Assembly (NCBI RefSeq): GCF_014384745.1
Contig: NZ_JACRSO010000001.1
Coordinates: 682,001-746,000 of the forward strand
From: Luoshenia tenuis
GTDB lineage: Bacteria > Bacillota > Clostridia > Christensenellales > GCA-900066905
Direction: 5' to 3'
Length of the DNA: 64,000 bases
The notes beneath the pieces were generated by a model. The model was not told the DNA's origin. It ran no database searches and worked only from the letters and a program-made list of their open reading frames with translations. Below, in pieces: positions 43,772 through 53,090 of the stretch. The number at the start of each line of letters is the position of its first letter. Position 1 is the stretch's first letter. Made by a program: the position numbers and the translations under genes.

Positions 43772-44965
43772 TTAAGGCTCTAACAAACAAGTAGCTGCTT
43801 GCGTATAGCCCAGCAGACGCAGGTATACCGCCTGGGCGATCTGCAGCACCGCCTCGTCAAAGTCAAAGTGCGGCGCGTGCAGCGGCGCGAGGAACCCTTT
43901 TTCCCCGCTGCGGGTGCCTAAAAAGAAGTACGCGCCGGGCACAGCCTGCTGATAAAAGGAAAAGTCCTCCGCCGTCAGCTTGGGTGTGGCCTCCACCGCG
44001 CGTTTCCCCGCCGCCTCCCTGACTTTGCGGGCATTGGGGGCGGGATTGATCACCGGCGGGTAGTAGCATTTTTGTATATAAGCCGTCTTTACCTCAAAGC
44101 TCTTTTCCAGCCCGGCGAGCATCTCCCGGATGGTGGCGCGCATCTTGTCGTGTGTGCGCTCATCATAGGCGCGCATAATGCCCTCCAGATGCGCCTGTGC
44201 CGCCAGGGCGTTGCGCACCTGACCCGCTTCCATGCGCCCGATGGTCAGCGCGGCCATCTGCCCCGGGTCCACCCGGCGGCTGACGATGGTCTGCATTTGG
44301 GTGATCAGATAAGCCGCGGCCGTCAGCGCGTCGCTGCCCATGTGGGGGGTGGCCCCATGCGCCGAGGCGCCGGCGATCTGAATGTCAAACTCGTTGGTCA
44401 GCGCCATCATCGGCCCTTGTGAAACCGCCACCAGCCCTTCTTGCAGATCGGGCATCAGGTGAAAGCCATAGACCTCATCTACATCCGGGTCTTTCAGCGC
44501 ACCCTGGGCGATCATGCGCGCGGCGCCTCCCTCCCCCTCTTCGTCGGGTTGAAAGAGCAAAACCACATTGGCATCTTGGGGCCGCCCCAGGGCCTGGATC
44601 AACTGCGCCAATCCCAGCAGCGCAGCCATATGGCCGTCGTGCCCGCAGGCATGCATCACACCCGGCGTCCGGGAGGCGAAATCCCGCCCGGTCTGCTCAG
44701 AAAGGGGCAGCGCATCCATATCCGCCCGAAAGGCCAGCGTACGCGCCGGCGCCTTTCCCCGGATCACCGCGCGCAGCCCCGTGCCATAGTAGGTATGCAG
44801 CTCGTCCACGCCCAGGCGCTCCAGCTCCCGGGCCAGAAAATCGTGGGTCTTTTCCTCTTTCGTCCCCAGCTCCGGCTGGGCGTGCAGCGATCTTCGGACC
44901 TGGGTAATATACCGTAAATTCTCCTCCCACAGCCGGGTATAGCGTTCTCTCTCTACGGATTGCAT
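43772..44965 (-). CDS. M20D-family amidohydrolase
   Basis: The metallopeptidase fold shows DMDALPLSE, the metal-binding HACGHDGHMA, QPDEEGEGGA and HPHMGSDA-like dimerisation region. M20D enzymes include hippurate hydrolases, IAA-amino acid hydrolases and N-acetyl-diaminopimelate deacetylase. The gene is divergent from asd-dapA-dapB, which is suggestive of a diaminopimelate link, but the presence of ddh makes a deacetylase route less necessary. AGAGGAG lies before the ATG. Substrate unproven. Confidence 0.85.
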   Translation of the reverse strand: MQSVERERYTRLWEENLRYITQVRRSLHAQPELGTKEEKTHDFLARELERLGVDELHTYYGTGLRAVIRGKAPARTLAFRADMDALPLSEQTGRDFASRTPGVMHACGHDGHMAALLGLAQLIQALGRPQDANVVLLFQPDEEGEGGAARMIAQGALKDPDVDEVYGFHLMPDLQEGLVAVSQGPMMALTNEFDIQIAGASAHGATPHMGSDALTAAAYLITQMQTIVSRRVDPGQMAALTIGRMEAGQVRNALAAQAHLEGIMRAYDERTHDKMRATIREMLAGLEKSFEVKTAYIQKCYYPPVINPAPNARKVREAAGKRAVEATPKLTAEDFSFYQQAVPGAYFFLGTRSGEKGFLAPLHAPHFDFDEAVLQIAQAVYLRLLGYTQAATCLLEP

Positions 44966-45102
44966 ATGGCCGATCTCCTCTGTCCCTATATAATGAAGCC
45001 TTGCATAACTTTATCTTTATCATCATAAGCGAATTTAGCCGCCCGCGCAAGCACCGCCAAAGAGCTTTCGCCGGCCGCGGGGCGCTTTTCCCGCTAAAGG
45101 CA

Positions 45103-45132
45103 TTGACACCGCACAAGGCCCCATGGTATCCT
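45103..45132 (+). promoter_or_regulatory. sigma-A promoter of the asd-dapA-dapB operon
   Basis: A perfect TTGACA is followed after 18 bases by TATCCT. Transcription would start near 45139, 30 bases before the lysine riboswitch. Confidence 0.8.
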
Positions 45133-45167
45133 AACGCCATAGACTTTGTACTTTTAATCGGGTATAA

Positions 45168-45355
45168 AGACAGTTTCGAGGCGCATCTGCCATCATTAAC
45201 CGGTGTAAGGGGCCGTATTCCCCGCTAAAATGCCGGCCAAAGGGGCAGTATGCCGAAGGAAGGGCGGAAATTCGGGCCGGCTTTCCTGGGCGGACGGGCG
45301 AAGAGCCATCCGACTGTCGCCAGGCGAAAGTTCCAGGCGAAGCGCTTAACTGTTT
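45168..45355 (+). promoter_or_regulatory. lysine riboswitch (L box)
   Basis: The leader carries the L-box landmarks in order: CGAGGCGCA (45176-45184), TGCCGAAGGA then AGGGCGGAAA (about 45250-45270), and GACTGTCGCCAGGC (about 45312-45325). The ends pair as P1 (ACAGTT 45170-45175 with AACTGT 45348-45353). It is followed by an intrinsic terminator before asd, as expected for a transcription-attenuation riboswitch that shuts down the operon when lysine is plentiful. Confidence 0.88.
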
Positions 45356-45422
45356 GGAAATTCCTCCGCTAAATGCGCGCGCATTGCGTTCGTTTCATGC
45401 GGGCGGGTATTCCATGTAGTTT

Positions 45423-45452
45423 ACAGCGCGCCGTAAGAGCCGCTGTTTTTTT
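45423..45452 (+). terminator. intrinsic terminator of the lysine riboswitch leader
   Basis: The stem ACAGCG/CGCTGT, with further pairs inside, is followed by seven T residues. It lies about 100 bp before the asd start and is the likely off-switch of the riboswitch. Confidence 0.8.
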
Positions 45453-45556
45453 ATATCCCGCAAAATTTACAAAATCTTAGGGTCACCCCATGGGCCATTT
45501 GCGCTACACTATAGATATGGGGCCCAAAAATGGAAACATAAAAAGGAGAGTCGATT

Positions 45557-46639
45557 ATGCAGCAGTATCGCGTCGGCGTTATTGGCGCCACCGGCATGGT
45601 GGGCCAGCGCTTTATTACCCTTTTAGATAAACATCCCTGGTTTAAGCTGACCAAACTGGCCGCCAGCGCCCGCTCGGCCGGCAAGCCTTACAGCGAAGCC
45701 GTGGCTGGGCGTTGGGCTTTTGACTGGCCCATCCCCGAGCAGGCGGCAAACCTCATCGTGCAGGATGCCTCCAAGGTAGAAGAAGTCGCCCAGGGGCTGG
45801 ACTTTGTCTTTTGCGCGGTGGATATGAAAAAGGATGAGATCCTGGCGCTGGAAGAGGCCTATGCCAAGACCGAAACGCCGGTGATCTCCAATAACTCGGC
45901 CAACCGCTGGACGCCGGATGTGCCGATGATGATCCCCGAGATCAACGCAGACCACTGCGCCATCATCGAGGCGCAGCGCAAGCGTCTGGGCACCAAGGCC
46001 GGCTTTATCGCCGTCAAGCCCAACTGCTCGATCCAGAGCTACGTGCCCGCCCTGGCCCCGCTGATGGATTTTGGGCCCAGCAAAGTGGTGGCCTGCACCT
46101 ACCAGGCTATCTCCGGCGCGGGCAAGACCTTTAAGTCCTGGCCCGAGATGGTGGACAACGTGATCCCCTACATCGGGGGCGAAGAGGAAAAGAGCGAGCA
46201 GGAGCCGCTCAAGATCTGGGGCCATATCGAAAACGGCGCCATCGTCAAGGCCGCCTCTCCCATCGTCAGCGCCCAGTGCCTGCGCGTGGCCGTGGCGGAT
46301 GGACATACCGCTGCCGTTTCGGTCAGCTTTGACAAGAAGCCTTCTAAAGAGGAGATTCTCTCCCGCTGGGCGGCCTGTAAGGGCCTGCCCCAGGAGTTGG
46401 AGCTGCCCAGCGCGCCACGTCAGTTTTTGACCTATTTTGAGGAGGATAACCGTCCGCAGGCCCATTTGGATCGAGACCTGGAAAATGGCATGGGGATCTC
46501 CATCGGCCGGCTGCGCGAGGATAATATTTTCGACTATAAGTTCGTATGCCTGTCCCACAACACGCTGCGGGGGGCCGCAGGCGGCGCGGTATTGATCGCG
46601 GAGCTTTTGTGCGCGAAAGGCTATATCCCGCATAAGTAA
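45557..46639 (+). CDS. asd: aspartate-semialdehyde dehydrogenase
   Basis: The enzyme reduces aspartyl phosphate to aspartate semialdehyde, the branch point for lysine, threonine and methionine. The Rossmann motif GATGMVGQRF is at the start, the catalytic Cys in KPNCSIQSY, and TYQAISGAGK follows. At 360 residues it is of the longer type. AAGGAG lies eight bases before the ATG. It is the first gene of the riboswitch-controlled operon. Confidence 0.96.
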   Translation: MQQYRVGVIGATGMVGQRFITLLDKHPWFKLTKLAASARSAGKPYSEAVAGRWAFDWPIPEQAANLIVQDASKVEEVAQGLDFVFCAVDMKKDEILALEEAYAKTETPVISNNSANRWTPDVPMMIPEINADHCAIIEAQRKRLGTKAGFIAVKPNCSIQSYVPALAPLMDFGPSKVVACTYQAISGAGKTFKSWPEMVDNVIPYIGGEEEKSEQEPLKIWGHIENGAIVKAASPIVSAQCLRVAVADGHTAAVSVSFDKKPSKEEILSRWAACKGLPQELELPSAPRQFLTYFEEDNRPQAHLDRDLENGMGISIGRLREDNIFDYKFVCLSHNTLRGAAGGAVLIAELLCAKGYIPHK

Positions 46640-46685
46640 TACAGTAAAGCGGTTTGGCCTTTGAAAGGCTAAAGGAGGAGCGTTT

Positions 46686-47567
46686 ATGTCTATCTTTACC
46701 GGCGCGGGCGTCGCGCTTTGTACCCCTTTCACCCAGGACGGCGTTAATTTTGACGCCTTTGGCAAGCTGATCGATTTCCAGATCGATGGCGGTACGGACG
46801 CCCTGATCGTCAACGGCACCACGGGCGAGCCTTCCACCATGAGCGAGGAGGAAAAGCGCGCGGCGCTCTCCTTTGCCCTGGAGCGCACGGCCGGGCGCAT
46901 CCCCGTGATCGCCGGCACTGGCGGCAACGATACCAAAAAGGTGATCGCCGCCAGCATCGAAGCCCAGAAGATGGGCGCCGATGCGCTGCTGATCGTCACC
47001 CCCTACTACAACAAGGCCACGCAAAAGGGGCTGATCGCCCATTATACCGCCGTGGCGGATGCGGTAGATATCCCCATTATCGTGTATAACGTACCCGGCC
47101 GCACGGGGCTGAACATGCTGCCCGAGACCCTGGCAGCCCTGGCGGAGCATCCCAACATCGCCGGGATGAAGGAGGCCAGCGGCAACCTGGCCCAGGTCAG
47201 CGAGATGGCAAGGCTGTGCGGGGACAAGTGCGACCTGTACTCCGGCGAGGATGGATTGGTGGTGCCGCTGCTCTCGGTGGGCGGCAAGGGCGTGATCTCG
47301 GTGGTAAGCAATATCGCCCCGCGGATCATGCACGATATGGTGGAAAAATTCCTCTCCGGCGATATCGCCGGCGCGCGGGAGCTGCAGTTTAAGGTCAATC
47401 CGTTGGCGGCCGCCCTATTCTGCGAGGTCAACCCCATCCCGGCTAAGACGGCGCTGCGGCTGATCGGCATCGACGCGGGCCCGTTGCGCCTGCCGCTGAC
47501 CGAGATGAGCGACGCCAACCTTGCGCGCCTCAAAAGAGAAATGCAGGCTTTCGGCCTGATCGACTGA
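46686..47567 (+). CDS. dapA: 4-hydroxy-tetrahydrodipicolinate synthase
   Basis: The enzyme condenses pyruvate and aspartate semialdehyde. The TIM barrel has the substrate loop VNGTTGEPSTM, Tyr in TPYYNKATQ, YNVPGRTG and the Schiff-base Lys in IAGMKEASG. The length of 293 residues is normal. GGAGG lies before the ATG. It is second in the lysine operon, 46 bp after asd. Confidence 0.97.
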   Translation: MSIFTGAGVALCTPFTQDGVNFDAFGKLIDFQIDGGTDALIVNGTTGEPSTMSEEEKRAALSFALERTAGRIPVIAGTGGNDTKKVIAASIEAQKMGADALLIVTPYYNKATQKGLIAHYTAVADAVDIPIIVYNVPGRTGLNMLPETLAALAEHPNIAGMKEASGNLAQVSEMARLCGDKCDLYSGEDGLVVPLLSVGGKGVISVVSNIAPRIMHDMVEKFLSGDIAGARELQFKVNPLAAALFCEVNPIPAKTALRLIGIDAGPLRLPLTEMSDANLARLKREMQAFGLID

Positions 47568-47591
47568 AAATCTTAAGGATGTGCTGAAGAT

Positions 47592-48812
47592 ATGACGCGA
47601 ATCATCATCCACGGTTGCAATGGCGCCATGGGCCGCGTATTGGCCCAGGCCGCAGCCGATGGCAGCGATATAGAGATTGTGGCCGGCATAGATAAGCTGG
47701 CCGATCCCAAGGATTTCCCCTTTCCGGTATTCCACTCGCTTTTTGACTGCGACGTGGAGGCCGATGTGGTGATCGACTTTTCAAGGCCCGAGGCCTTGCA
47801 GGGGCTTTTGACCTACGGCAAGATGCACAACATCGGCCTGGTGCTGGCCACGACGGGCTATACCGATGCCGATAAGGGCATGATCCATGCCGCGCAAAAG
47901 GATTGCCCCATCTTCCAAGCGGCCAATATGTCCCTGGGCATTAACCTGATGATGAACCTCATCCAAAAGGCCGCGGCCTTTTTCGGGGACGATTTTGACT
48001 GTGAGATCGTGGAGGCCCATCACAACAAAAAGGTGGACGCGCCCAGCGGCACCGCGCTGGCCCTGGCGGACGCGCTCAACGCCACCTATCCTCAGCCCAA
48101 GACCTACCGCCTGGGCCGCAATAAAGAAAGCGGCCGGCGCACCCGCGGCGAGATCGGCATCCACGCCATCCGCGGCGGCACGGTGGTGGGCGAGCACAGC
48201 GTGGGCTTTTACGGCACGGATGAAGTGGTCAAGATCGAGCACTCCGCCCTGTCCAAGCGTATCTTTGCCAAAGGCGCCCTGCGTGCCGCCCAGTTTTTGT
48301 GCGGGCAGCCCAACGGCTTTTACAGCATGGAGGACCTGATGGCGCAGGAGACCATGACTTCCCTTTATACCGATGAGCAAAGCGCGATGATCACGGTATG
48401 CAAACTCCCCCATCAGCCCAAGTTGATTGCCCAGCTTTTCCGCGCAGTGGCCGACGCCCACGTTAACGTGGACCTGATCAGCCAAAGCGCGCCGGTGGAT
48501 GGCGCCTTTGATTTAAGCTTTACCTGTCCGCGCGAATCCATGGACGCGGCGCTTAATGCCATCGCCACTCTGGGGGATTCCTCCGGTAAGCCGGGCGACG
48601 TGCATGTGGCCACGGATATCGCCATTCTCACCGTGGAGGGCGCCGGTATGGCCCACCGCAGCGGCGTAGCCGCCAACATCTTCCAGGTGCTTAGCGACGG
48701 AGATATTCCCATCCGCGGCATCACCACCAGCGAGACTAAGATCTCCTGTGTGATCGACCAGGCAGATCTGACCCGCGCCGTCACCGCCGTGGTGGAGGCT
48801 TTCGAGCTGTAA
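47592..48812 (+). CDS. dapB: 4-hydroxy-tetrahydrodipicolinate reductase fused to two ACT domains
   Basis: The first roughly 255 residues are a complete DapB, with GCNGAMGR for NAD(P)H, ATTGYTD, and the catalytic EAHHNKKVDAPSGTA, ending with FLCGQPNGFYSMEDLM as ordinary DapB does. The open frame then continues for about 150 residues with two ACT-type domains: ITVCKLPHQPKLIAQLFRAV...NVDLISQS and AILTVEGAGMAHRSGVAANI...IPIRGITTSETKISCVI. These match the regulatory end of aspartokinase, which binds lysine. So the enzyme may be feedback-controlled by lysine, which is not usual for DapB. A clean terminator follows. Confidence 0.9.
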   Translation: MTRIIIHGCNGAMGRVLAQAAADGSDIEIVAGIDKLADPKDFPFPVFHSLFDCDVEADVVIDFSRPEALQGLLTYGKMHNIGLVLATTGYTDADKGMIHAAQKDCPIFQAANMSLGINLMMNLIQKAAAFFGDDFDCEIVEAHHNKKVDAPSGTALALADALNATYPQPKTYRLGRNKESGRRTRGEIGIHAIRGGTVVGEHSVGFYGTDEVVKIEHSALSKRIFAKGALRAAQFLCGQPNGFYSMEDLMAQETMTSLYTDEQSAMITVCKLPHQPKLIAQLFRAVADAHVNVDLISQSAPVDGAFDLSFTCPRESMDAALNAIATLGDSSGKPGDVHVATDIAILTVEGAGMAHRSGVAANIFQVLSDGDIPIRGITTSETKISCVIDQADLTRAVTAVVEAFEL

Positions 48813-48845
48813 AACGCTCCGTTTTAATAAAAACGGCATTCAAAA

Positions 48846-48874
48846 AGCAACCCGAATTCGGGTTGCTTTTTTTG
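48846..48874. terminator. terminator between dapB and the iron locus
   Basis: A perfect 11-bp inverted repeat (AGCAACCCGAA/TTCGGGTTGCT) has seven T residues on the right and five A residues on the left, so it can stop transcription from both sides. Confidence 0.85.
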
Positions 48875-48902
48875 TTGTTCTTCATTTGCTGCATCTGCTT
48901 TA

Positions 48903-48948
48903 AGGCGTAAGCTGCTCTAATTCCGAGGCGTAAGCTGCTCTAATTCCG
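48903..48948. repeat. exact 23-bp tandem duplication at the end of the HMA gene
   Basis: Two identical 23-bp copies lie head to tail (48903-48925 and 48926-48948). The duplication changes the C-terminus of the HMA protein from ...LEQLTP to ...LEQLTPRN. Confidence 0.95.
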
Positions 48949-49306
48949 TTACCTGATAACCGGCGCGGCTGACGGTCTGCTCCAGCATCTCCTCCGCCGC
49001 GGGTACTTTCAAGCGGATCAGCGCGCTTTTCTTTCCAAGATCGACTTTGGCATAAAAGCCCTCCTGCTCATTAAAGGCGTTCTCGATCCGTATCGCACAG
49101 TTTTTACAGCTCATCCCCTCGATCTTCAGCCGGTATGTATAAGGGTAGTGCGCAATCTCCCGGTCTGCCGGACGAATACGCTTGACCCCATCTCCTCCCG
49201 CGCCGCAACAGCCATTTTTCAGCCTTTTTATATAACTGCGCACGGAAAAAACACAAATCACCGCCAATACGGCACAAATTAAAATCGTAGATCCCATGCC
49301 ATCCAT
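48917..49306 (-). CDS. membrane-anchored heavy-metal-associated (HMA) domain protein
   Basis: An N-terminal membrane helix with a CCGAGG stretch, as in FeoB-associated Cys-rich proteins, is followed by an HMA domain with the metal site GMSCKNC. The protein likely binds a transition metal next to the iron uptake genes. It lies 14 bp after feoA and shares its promoter and GTTAG-N6-CTAAC operator. A 23-bp tandem duplication at the 3' end adds two residues. No feoB gene is in the window. Confidence 0.85.
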   Translation of the reverse strand: MDGMGSTILICAVLAVICVFSVRSYIKRLKNGCCGAGGDGVKRIRPADREIAHYPYTYRLKIEGMSCKNCAIRIENAFNEQEGFYAKVDLGKKSALIRLKVPAAEEMLEQTVSRAGYQVTELEQLTPRN

Positions 49307-49320
49307 CGGCTTTTCCCTCC

Positions 49321-49533
49321 CTATACCAGGATCCGCCGGGCCATTTCGCGGTTGATGGCGATGCGGGTATCCTTTACATTAACGATCAGGTTCCCGCCAA
49401 TGGCCGAGATTACCGTGATCTTCCCGCCCACGACAAAGCCCATATCCTCTAAGTGGGATTTGACCTGTGCTGATCCGCTCACTTTTTTAATCGTCTGCTC
49501 CTGTCCCATCGGGGCCATCATCAATGGCATCAT
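49321..49533 (-). CDS. feoA: FeoA-family protein
   Basis: FeoA is a small SH3-like cytoplasmic partner of the ferrous iron transporter FeoB. The 70-residue protein shows VKSHLEDMGFVVGGKITVIS and DTRIAINREMARRI. AGGAG is seven bases before the ATG. The gene has its own sigma-A promoter with a GTTAG-N6-CTAAC operator just downstream of the minus-10 box. Confidence 0.9.
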   Translation of the reverse strand: MMPLMMAPMGQEQTIKKVSGSAQVKSHLEDMGFVVGGKITVISAIGGNLIVNVKDTRIAINREMARRILV

Positions 49534-49560
49534 GCTTCCGCTCCTACGCCGTCATCTGTA

Positions 49561-49615
49561 GTTAGTAATTGCTAACTATCGGTTTTACTATAACATCGCA
49601 TTCGCGTCCTGTCAA
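49561..49615 (-). promoter_or_regulatory. feoA promoter with GTTAG-N6-CTAAC operator
   Basis: Read on the minus strand, TTGACA (49610-49615), a 17-base spacer and TATAGT (49587-49592) are followed after ten bases by the perfect inverted repeat GTTAG-N6-CTAAC (49561-49576). A repressor there would block the start of transcription. Confidence 0.75.
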
Positions 49616-49740
49616 TGCTCAGAGAGAAGGCATATTGGATAAAAAGCGGTAGATCAGCGTCCATTTCCATTTAAGGGGCGCTGATCCACACCATTTGGGG
49701 CACAGACGCATGCTATGTCCGCAGCAAATCCGCAGTTTTT

Positions 49741-50163
49741 TTATACCAGTGCTTTCCCCAGCGCCACGCAGGCCAGCTGCGCCTCTTCGTCCGGCGCTTC
49801 GTTGCAGATTACACAATCACAGGCCAAAAGCGCGCCGTCCGTCCGGCAGGTCTCCTCCCACGTGCGCATCCATTCGCCATCTCCCCAGCCGTAAGAGCCA
49901 AACAGCGCGATCTTTTTCCCCTGCAGCTTTGCCTCGCAGGCCGTAAACATTGGCTCAAACTCAGTTTCTTCCAGCTGCTCGGCACCCATGGATGGGCAAC
50001 CAAAGGCGATGGCGTCATAATCGTCCATCTGCTCGGCGCTAAACTCGGATGCGACCATCAGAGAAACCTGCGCGCCTTCTTCCTTCGCGCCCGTGGCCAC
50101 CAGATTGGCCATGGCCTCGGTATTGCCGGTGCCGCTCCAATATACAACCGCTACTTTACTCAT
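49741..50163 (-). CDS. flavodoxin
   Basis: The FMN-binding electron carrier has the phosphate loop YWSGTGNTEAM at the N-terminus, GCPSMGAEQLEE and the second FMN loop GSYGWGDGEWM. At 140 residues it is a short-chain flavodoxin. Flavodoxin often replaces ferredoxin when iron is scarce; here it is in the operon with the DtxR-family regulator and DUF3793, 34 bp after the latter. The ATG with AGAGGT seven bases upstream is chosen over a TTG one codon earlier. Confidence 0.93.
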   Translation of the reverse strand: MSKVAVVYWSGTGNTEAMANLVATGAKEEGAQVSLMVASEFSAEQMDDYDAIAFGCPSMGAEQLEETEFEPMFTACEAKLQGKKIALFGSYGWGDGEWMRTWEETCRTDGALLACDCVICNEAPDEEAQLACVALGKALV

Positions 50164-50197
50164 CAACCTTACCTCTTTTCTCTTGAATTTCTATGGT

Positions 50198-50749
50198 TTA
50201 GGCAGCTACCGTCAGCTGCACGATGGATTTGCCCCCGCGCCAAAGCCGCGCATAGATCTCGCGGCACTTCCGGTAGCGGGCAAATATCTTGCCGGCCTCG
50301 TGCGCATTGCAGTAGACCTTCCAGCAGCCAGCGCACTTGCAATTCCGGCCCTCGTTTTGAATAAATCCAATAACGTCGCCCAGCGGATAGCCCAAAAAGA
50401 TGCCGATCTCATGGGGGAAGCCGTCCTGCTCGCCCAGCCGTTGTTTCAACCTGGCCAGCGCGGCATCCAGTTCCACGCACGGATAGCCATATTGGGCCAA
50501 AAAGCTGGCCACCCCCCGCTTTTGCAGGTCTCGCTCCAGATGGGCGCGGCGGCATACATAGACCAGCGCCCGCCCGCCTTTCCGGCTCAGGACAGTCAAA
50601 AACAATCCCTTTTCTGCAAAGCAGCCATTCCAGAGCTGGATCTGGTGTTCCAACTCCCGCTCAGCTATGAGCGGCAGGCAGAACAAACTGGCCGTCTTGA
50701 TCGATGCCAGCGTCGGGGCGCAGTGCTCGATCAGGTACTTCTCTAACAA
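50198..50749 (-). CDS. DUF3793 family protein
   Basis: The 183-residue protein has the DUF3793 pattern: ASIKTASLFCL at the start, a Cys in NGCFAEKG, YGYPCVELDAALARLKQRL, PHEIGIFLGYPLGDVIGFI, then CKCAGCWKVYC and an acidic-basic tail. These proteins occur beside feo and flavodoxin genes in Firmicutes and are of unknown function. The Cys-rich segment may bind a metal. It starts with TTG after GAGGAAG and lies between the DtxR-type regulator and flavodoxin. Confidence 0.85.
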   Translation of the reverse strand: MLEKYLIEHCAPTLASIKTASLFCLPLIAERELEHQIQLWNGCFAEKGLFLTVLSRKGGRALVYVCRRAHLERDLQKRGVASFLAQYGYPCVELDAALARLKQRLGEQDGFPHEIGIFLGYPLGDVIGFIQNEGRNCKCAGCWKVYCNAHEAGKIFARYRKCREIYARLWRGGKSIVQLTVAA

Positions 50750-50785
50750 CAGGCTTCCTCCTCACCCGGGCAGCGCACCGCCGCT

Positions 50786-51202
50786 TTAAGTCTTTTGTGC
50801 ATCGCCAGTCCATTTTTCCTTTTCCGGCGGGTCTACCCCGTTTTTTAGAAAATAACCTTTCAGCGCTTTAAAGCTCTCAGCGCTGAGGGCGTGCTCGATC
50901 CGGCAGGCATCCCGCAGGGCGACCTCGCCGTCCACGCCTAATCCTGCAAGAATGTCGGAAAACAACTGGTGGCGTTCATACATCGTTTCTGCCAGCTGGC
51001 GTCCCTGAGGCGTTAACACGATCTCATGGTTATTCCCCATCTTAACGTATCCCCCGGCGCGCAGATTCTTCATCGCTACGCTGACGCTGGCCTTAGATAC
51101 CTTCATCTTCGCGGCTACATCCACAGACCGTACGGTTCCGCCGCGCTGCTGCAGCATCAGGATCGTTTCCAGATAGTCCTCTCCGGACTCAAGCACTTTC
51201 AT
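50786..51202 (-). CDS. DtxR-family metal-dependent transcriptional repressor
   Basis: The 138-residue protein has an N-terminal winged helix and a dimerisation domain without an SH3 domain, as in MntR-type regulators. The metal-ligand positions are visible: D9 in GEDYLE, H78 in YERHQLF, and C100, E103 and H104 in DACRIEHALS. The Cys matches DtxR/IdeR (iron) rather than the Glu of MntR (manganese), while D9 matches MntR. It probably represses the GTTAG-N6-CTAAC genes with iron as co-repressor (inference). It heads an operon with DUF3793 and flavodoxin. Confidence 0.93.
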   Translation of the reverse strand: MKVLESGEDYLETILMLQQRGGTVRSVDVAAKMKVSKASVSVAMKNLRAGGYVKMGNNHEIVLTPQGRQLAETMYERHQLFSDILAGLGVDGEVALRDACRIEHALSAESFKALKGYFLKNGVDPPEKEKWTGDAQKT

Positions 51203-51290
51203 TTCTCCGCCTCCCTTCCCGCCTTTAGGCCGTTTAGCAAACGGCGCTCTTCTCTCCTATTGTGATGTGTCTGGTTCATCGGTCCAAATA

Positions 51291-51306
51291 GTTAGTTATA
51301 ACTAAC
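51291..51306 (-). promoter_or_regulatory. second GTTAG-N6-CTAAC operator upstream of the DtxR-type gene
   Basis: A perfect inverted repeat, GTTAGTTATAACTAAC, lies about 90 bp before the regulator start, within the transcribed leader. Confidence 0.7.
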
Positions 51307-51351
51307 CTCCGGGTAATAAAAAAGTCTATTGCAAACAGCAAAAGCATTTTA

Positions 51352-51403
51352 GTTAGTTTATGCTAACTATCGATATTGTACAATATTCTTTGTTGCAGGT
51401 CAA
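51352..51403 (-). promoter_or_regulatory. promoter and operator of the DtxR-type regulator operon
   Basis: Read on the minus strand, TTGACC (51398-51403), a 17-base spacer and TACAAT (51375-51380) are followed by GTTAG-N6-CTAAC (51352-51367). The position suggests autorepression. Confidence 0.75.
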
Positions 51404-51467
51404 GAGCATCCTTTCATTATCATCAAAATAAAGGCCGCTAAACCTGCCTAAAGCCCGCACAGGCCCC

Positions 51468-51502
51468 CCTTCGGCGGGCGCACATGAAGTGCCCGCCGAA
51501 GG
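51468..51502. terminator. strong hairpin after enolase
   Basis: A perfect 12-bp stem (CCTTCGGCGGGC/GCCCGCCGAAGG) with an 11-base loop lies between eno and the regulator operon. It lacks a T run, so it may act as a weak terminator or an RNA-stabilising end. Confidence 0.45.
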
Positions 51503-51576
51503 TTCTGACCTGCCCACCCATTATCACAAACCGCTAAGCTCATCTTTAGCGCCCAAACATTGCTCCATCCCAATCA

Positions 51577-52890
<1,314 letters not shown>

Positions 52891-52942
52891 TTATCCACGT
52901 TCTTTATCACACTAGTATGCGACATATCTTTCCATATTATCG

Positions 52943-52995
52943 GTTAGTATCAACTAACTAATATTGATTATAGCACTTCTCCAACATCACTACAA
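52943..52995 (-). promoter_or_regulatory. eno promoter with GTTAG-N6-CTAAC operator
   Basis: Read on the minus strand, TTGTAG (52990-52995), a 17-base spacer and TATAAT (52967-52972) are followed by a perfect GTTAG-N6-CTAAC repeat (52943-52958) that covers the likely start site. Confidence 0.72.
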
Positions 52996-53090
52996 GCAGA
53001 AACGCCTGCGTTCTCACCCAAAAGGGGTATAAAAGGGGGCGGCTCCAGGGGGGCAAGCCGCATGTCCGCCGCACAGCGCCACCTGGTCCA

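Noticed and set aside
51199..51279. 26-residue frame overlapping the DtxR-type start (ATGA)
   Set aside because: There is no ribosome site before it, and its composition is not convincing; the overlap is probably chance.
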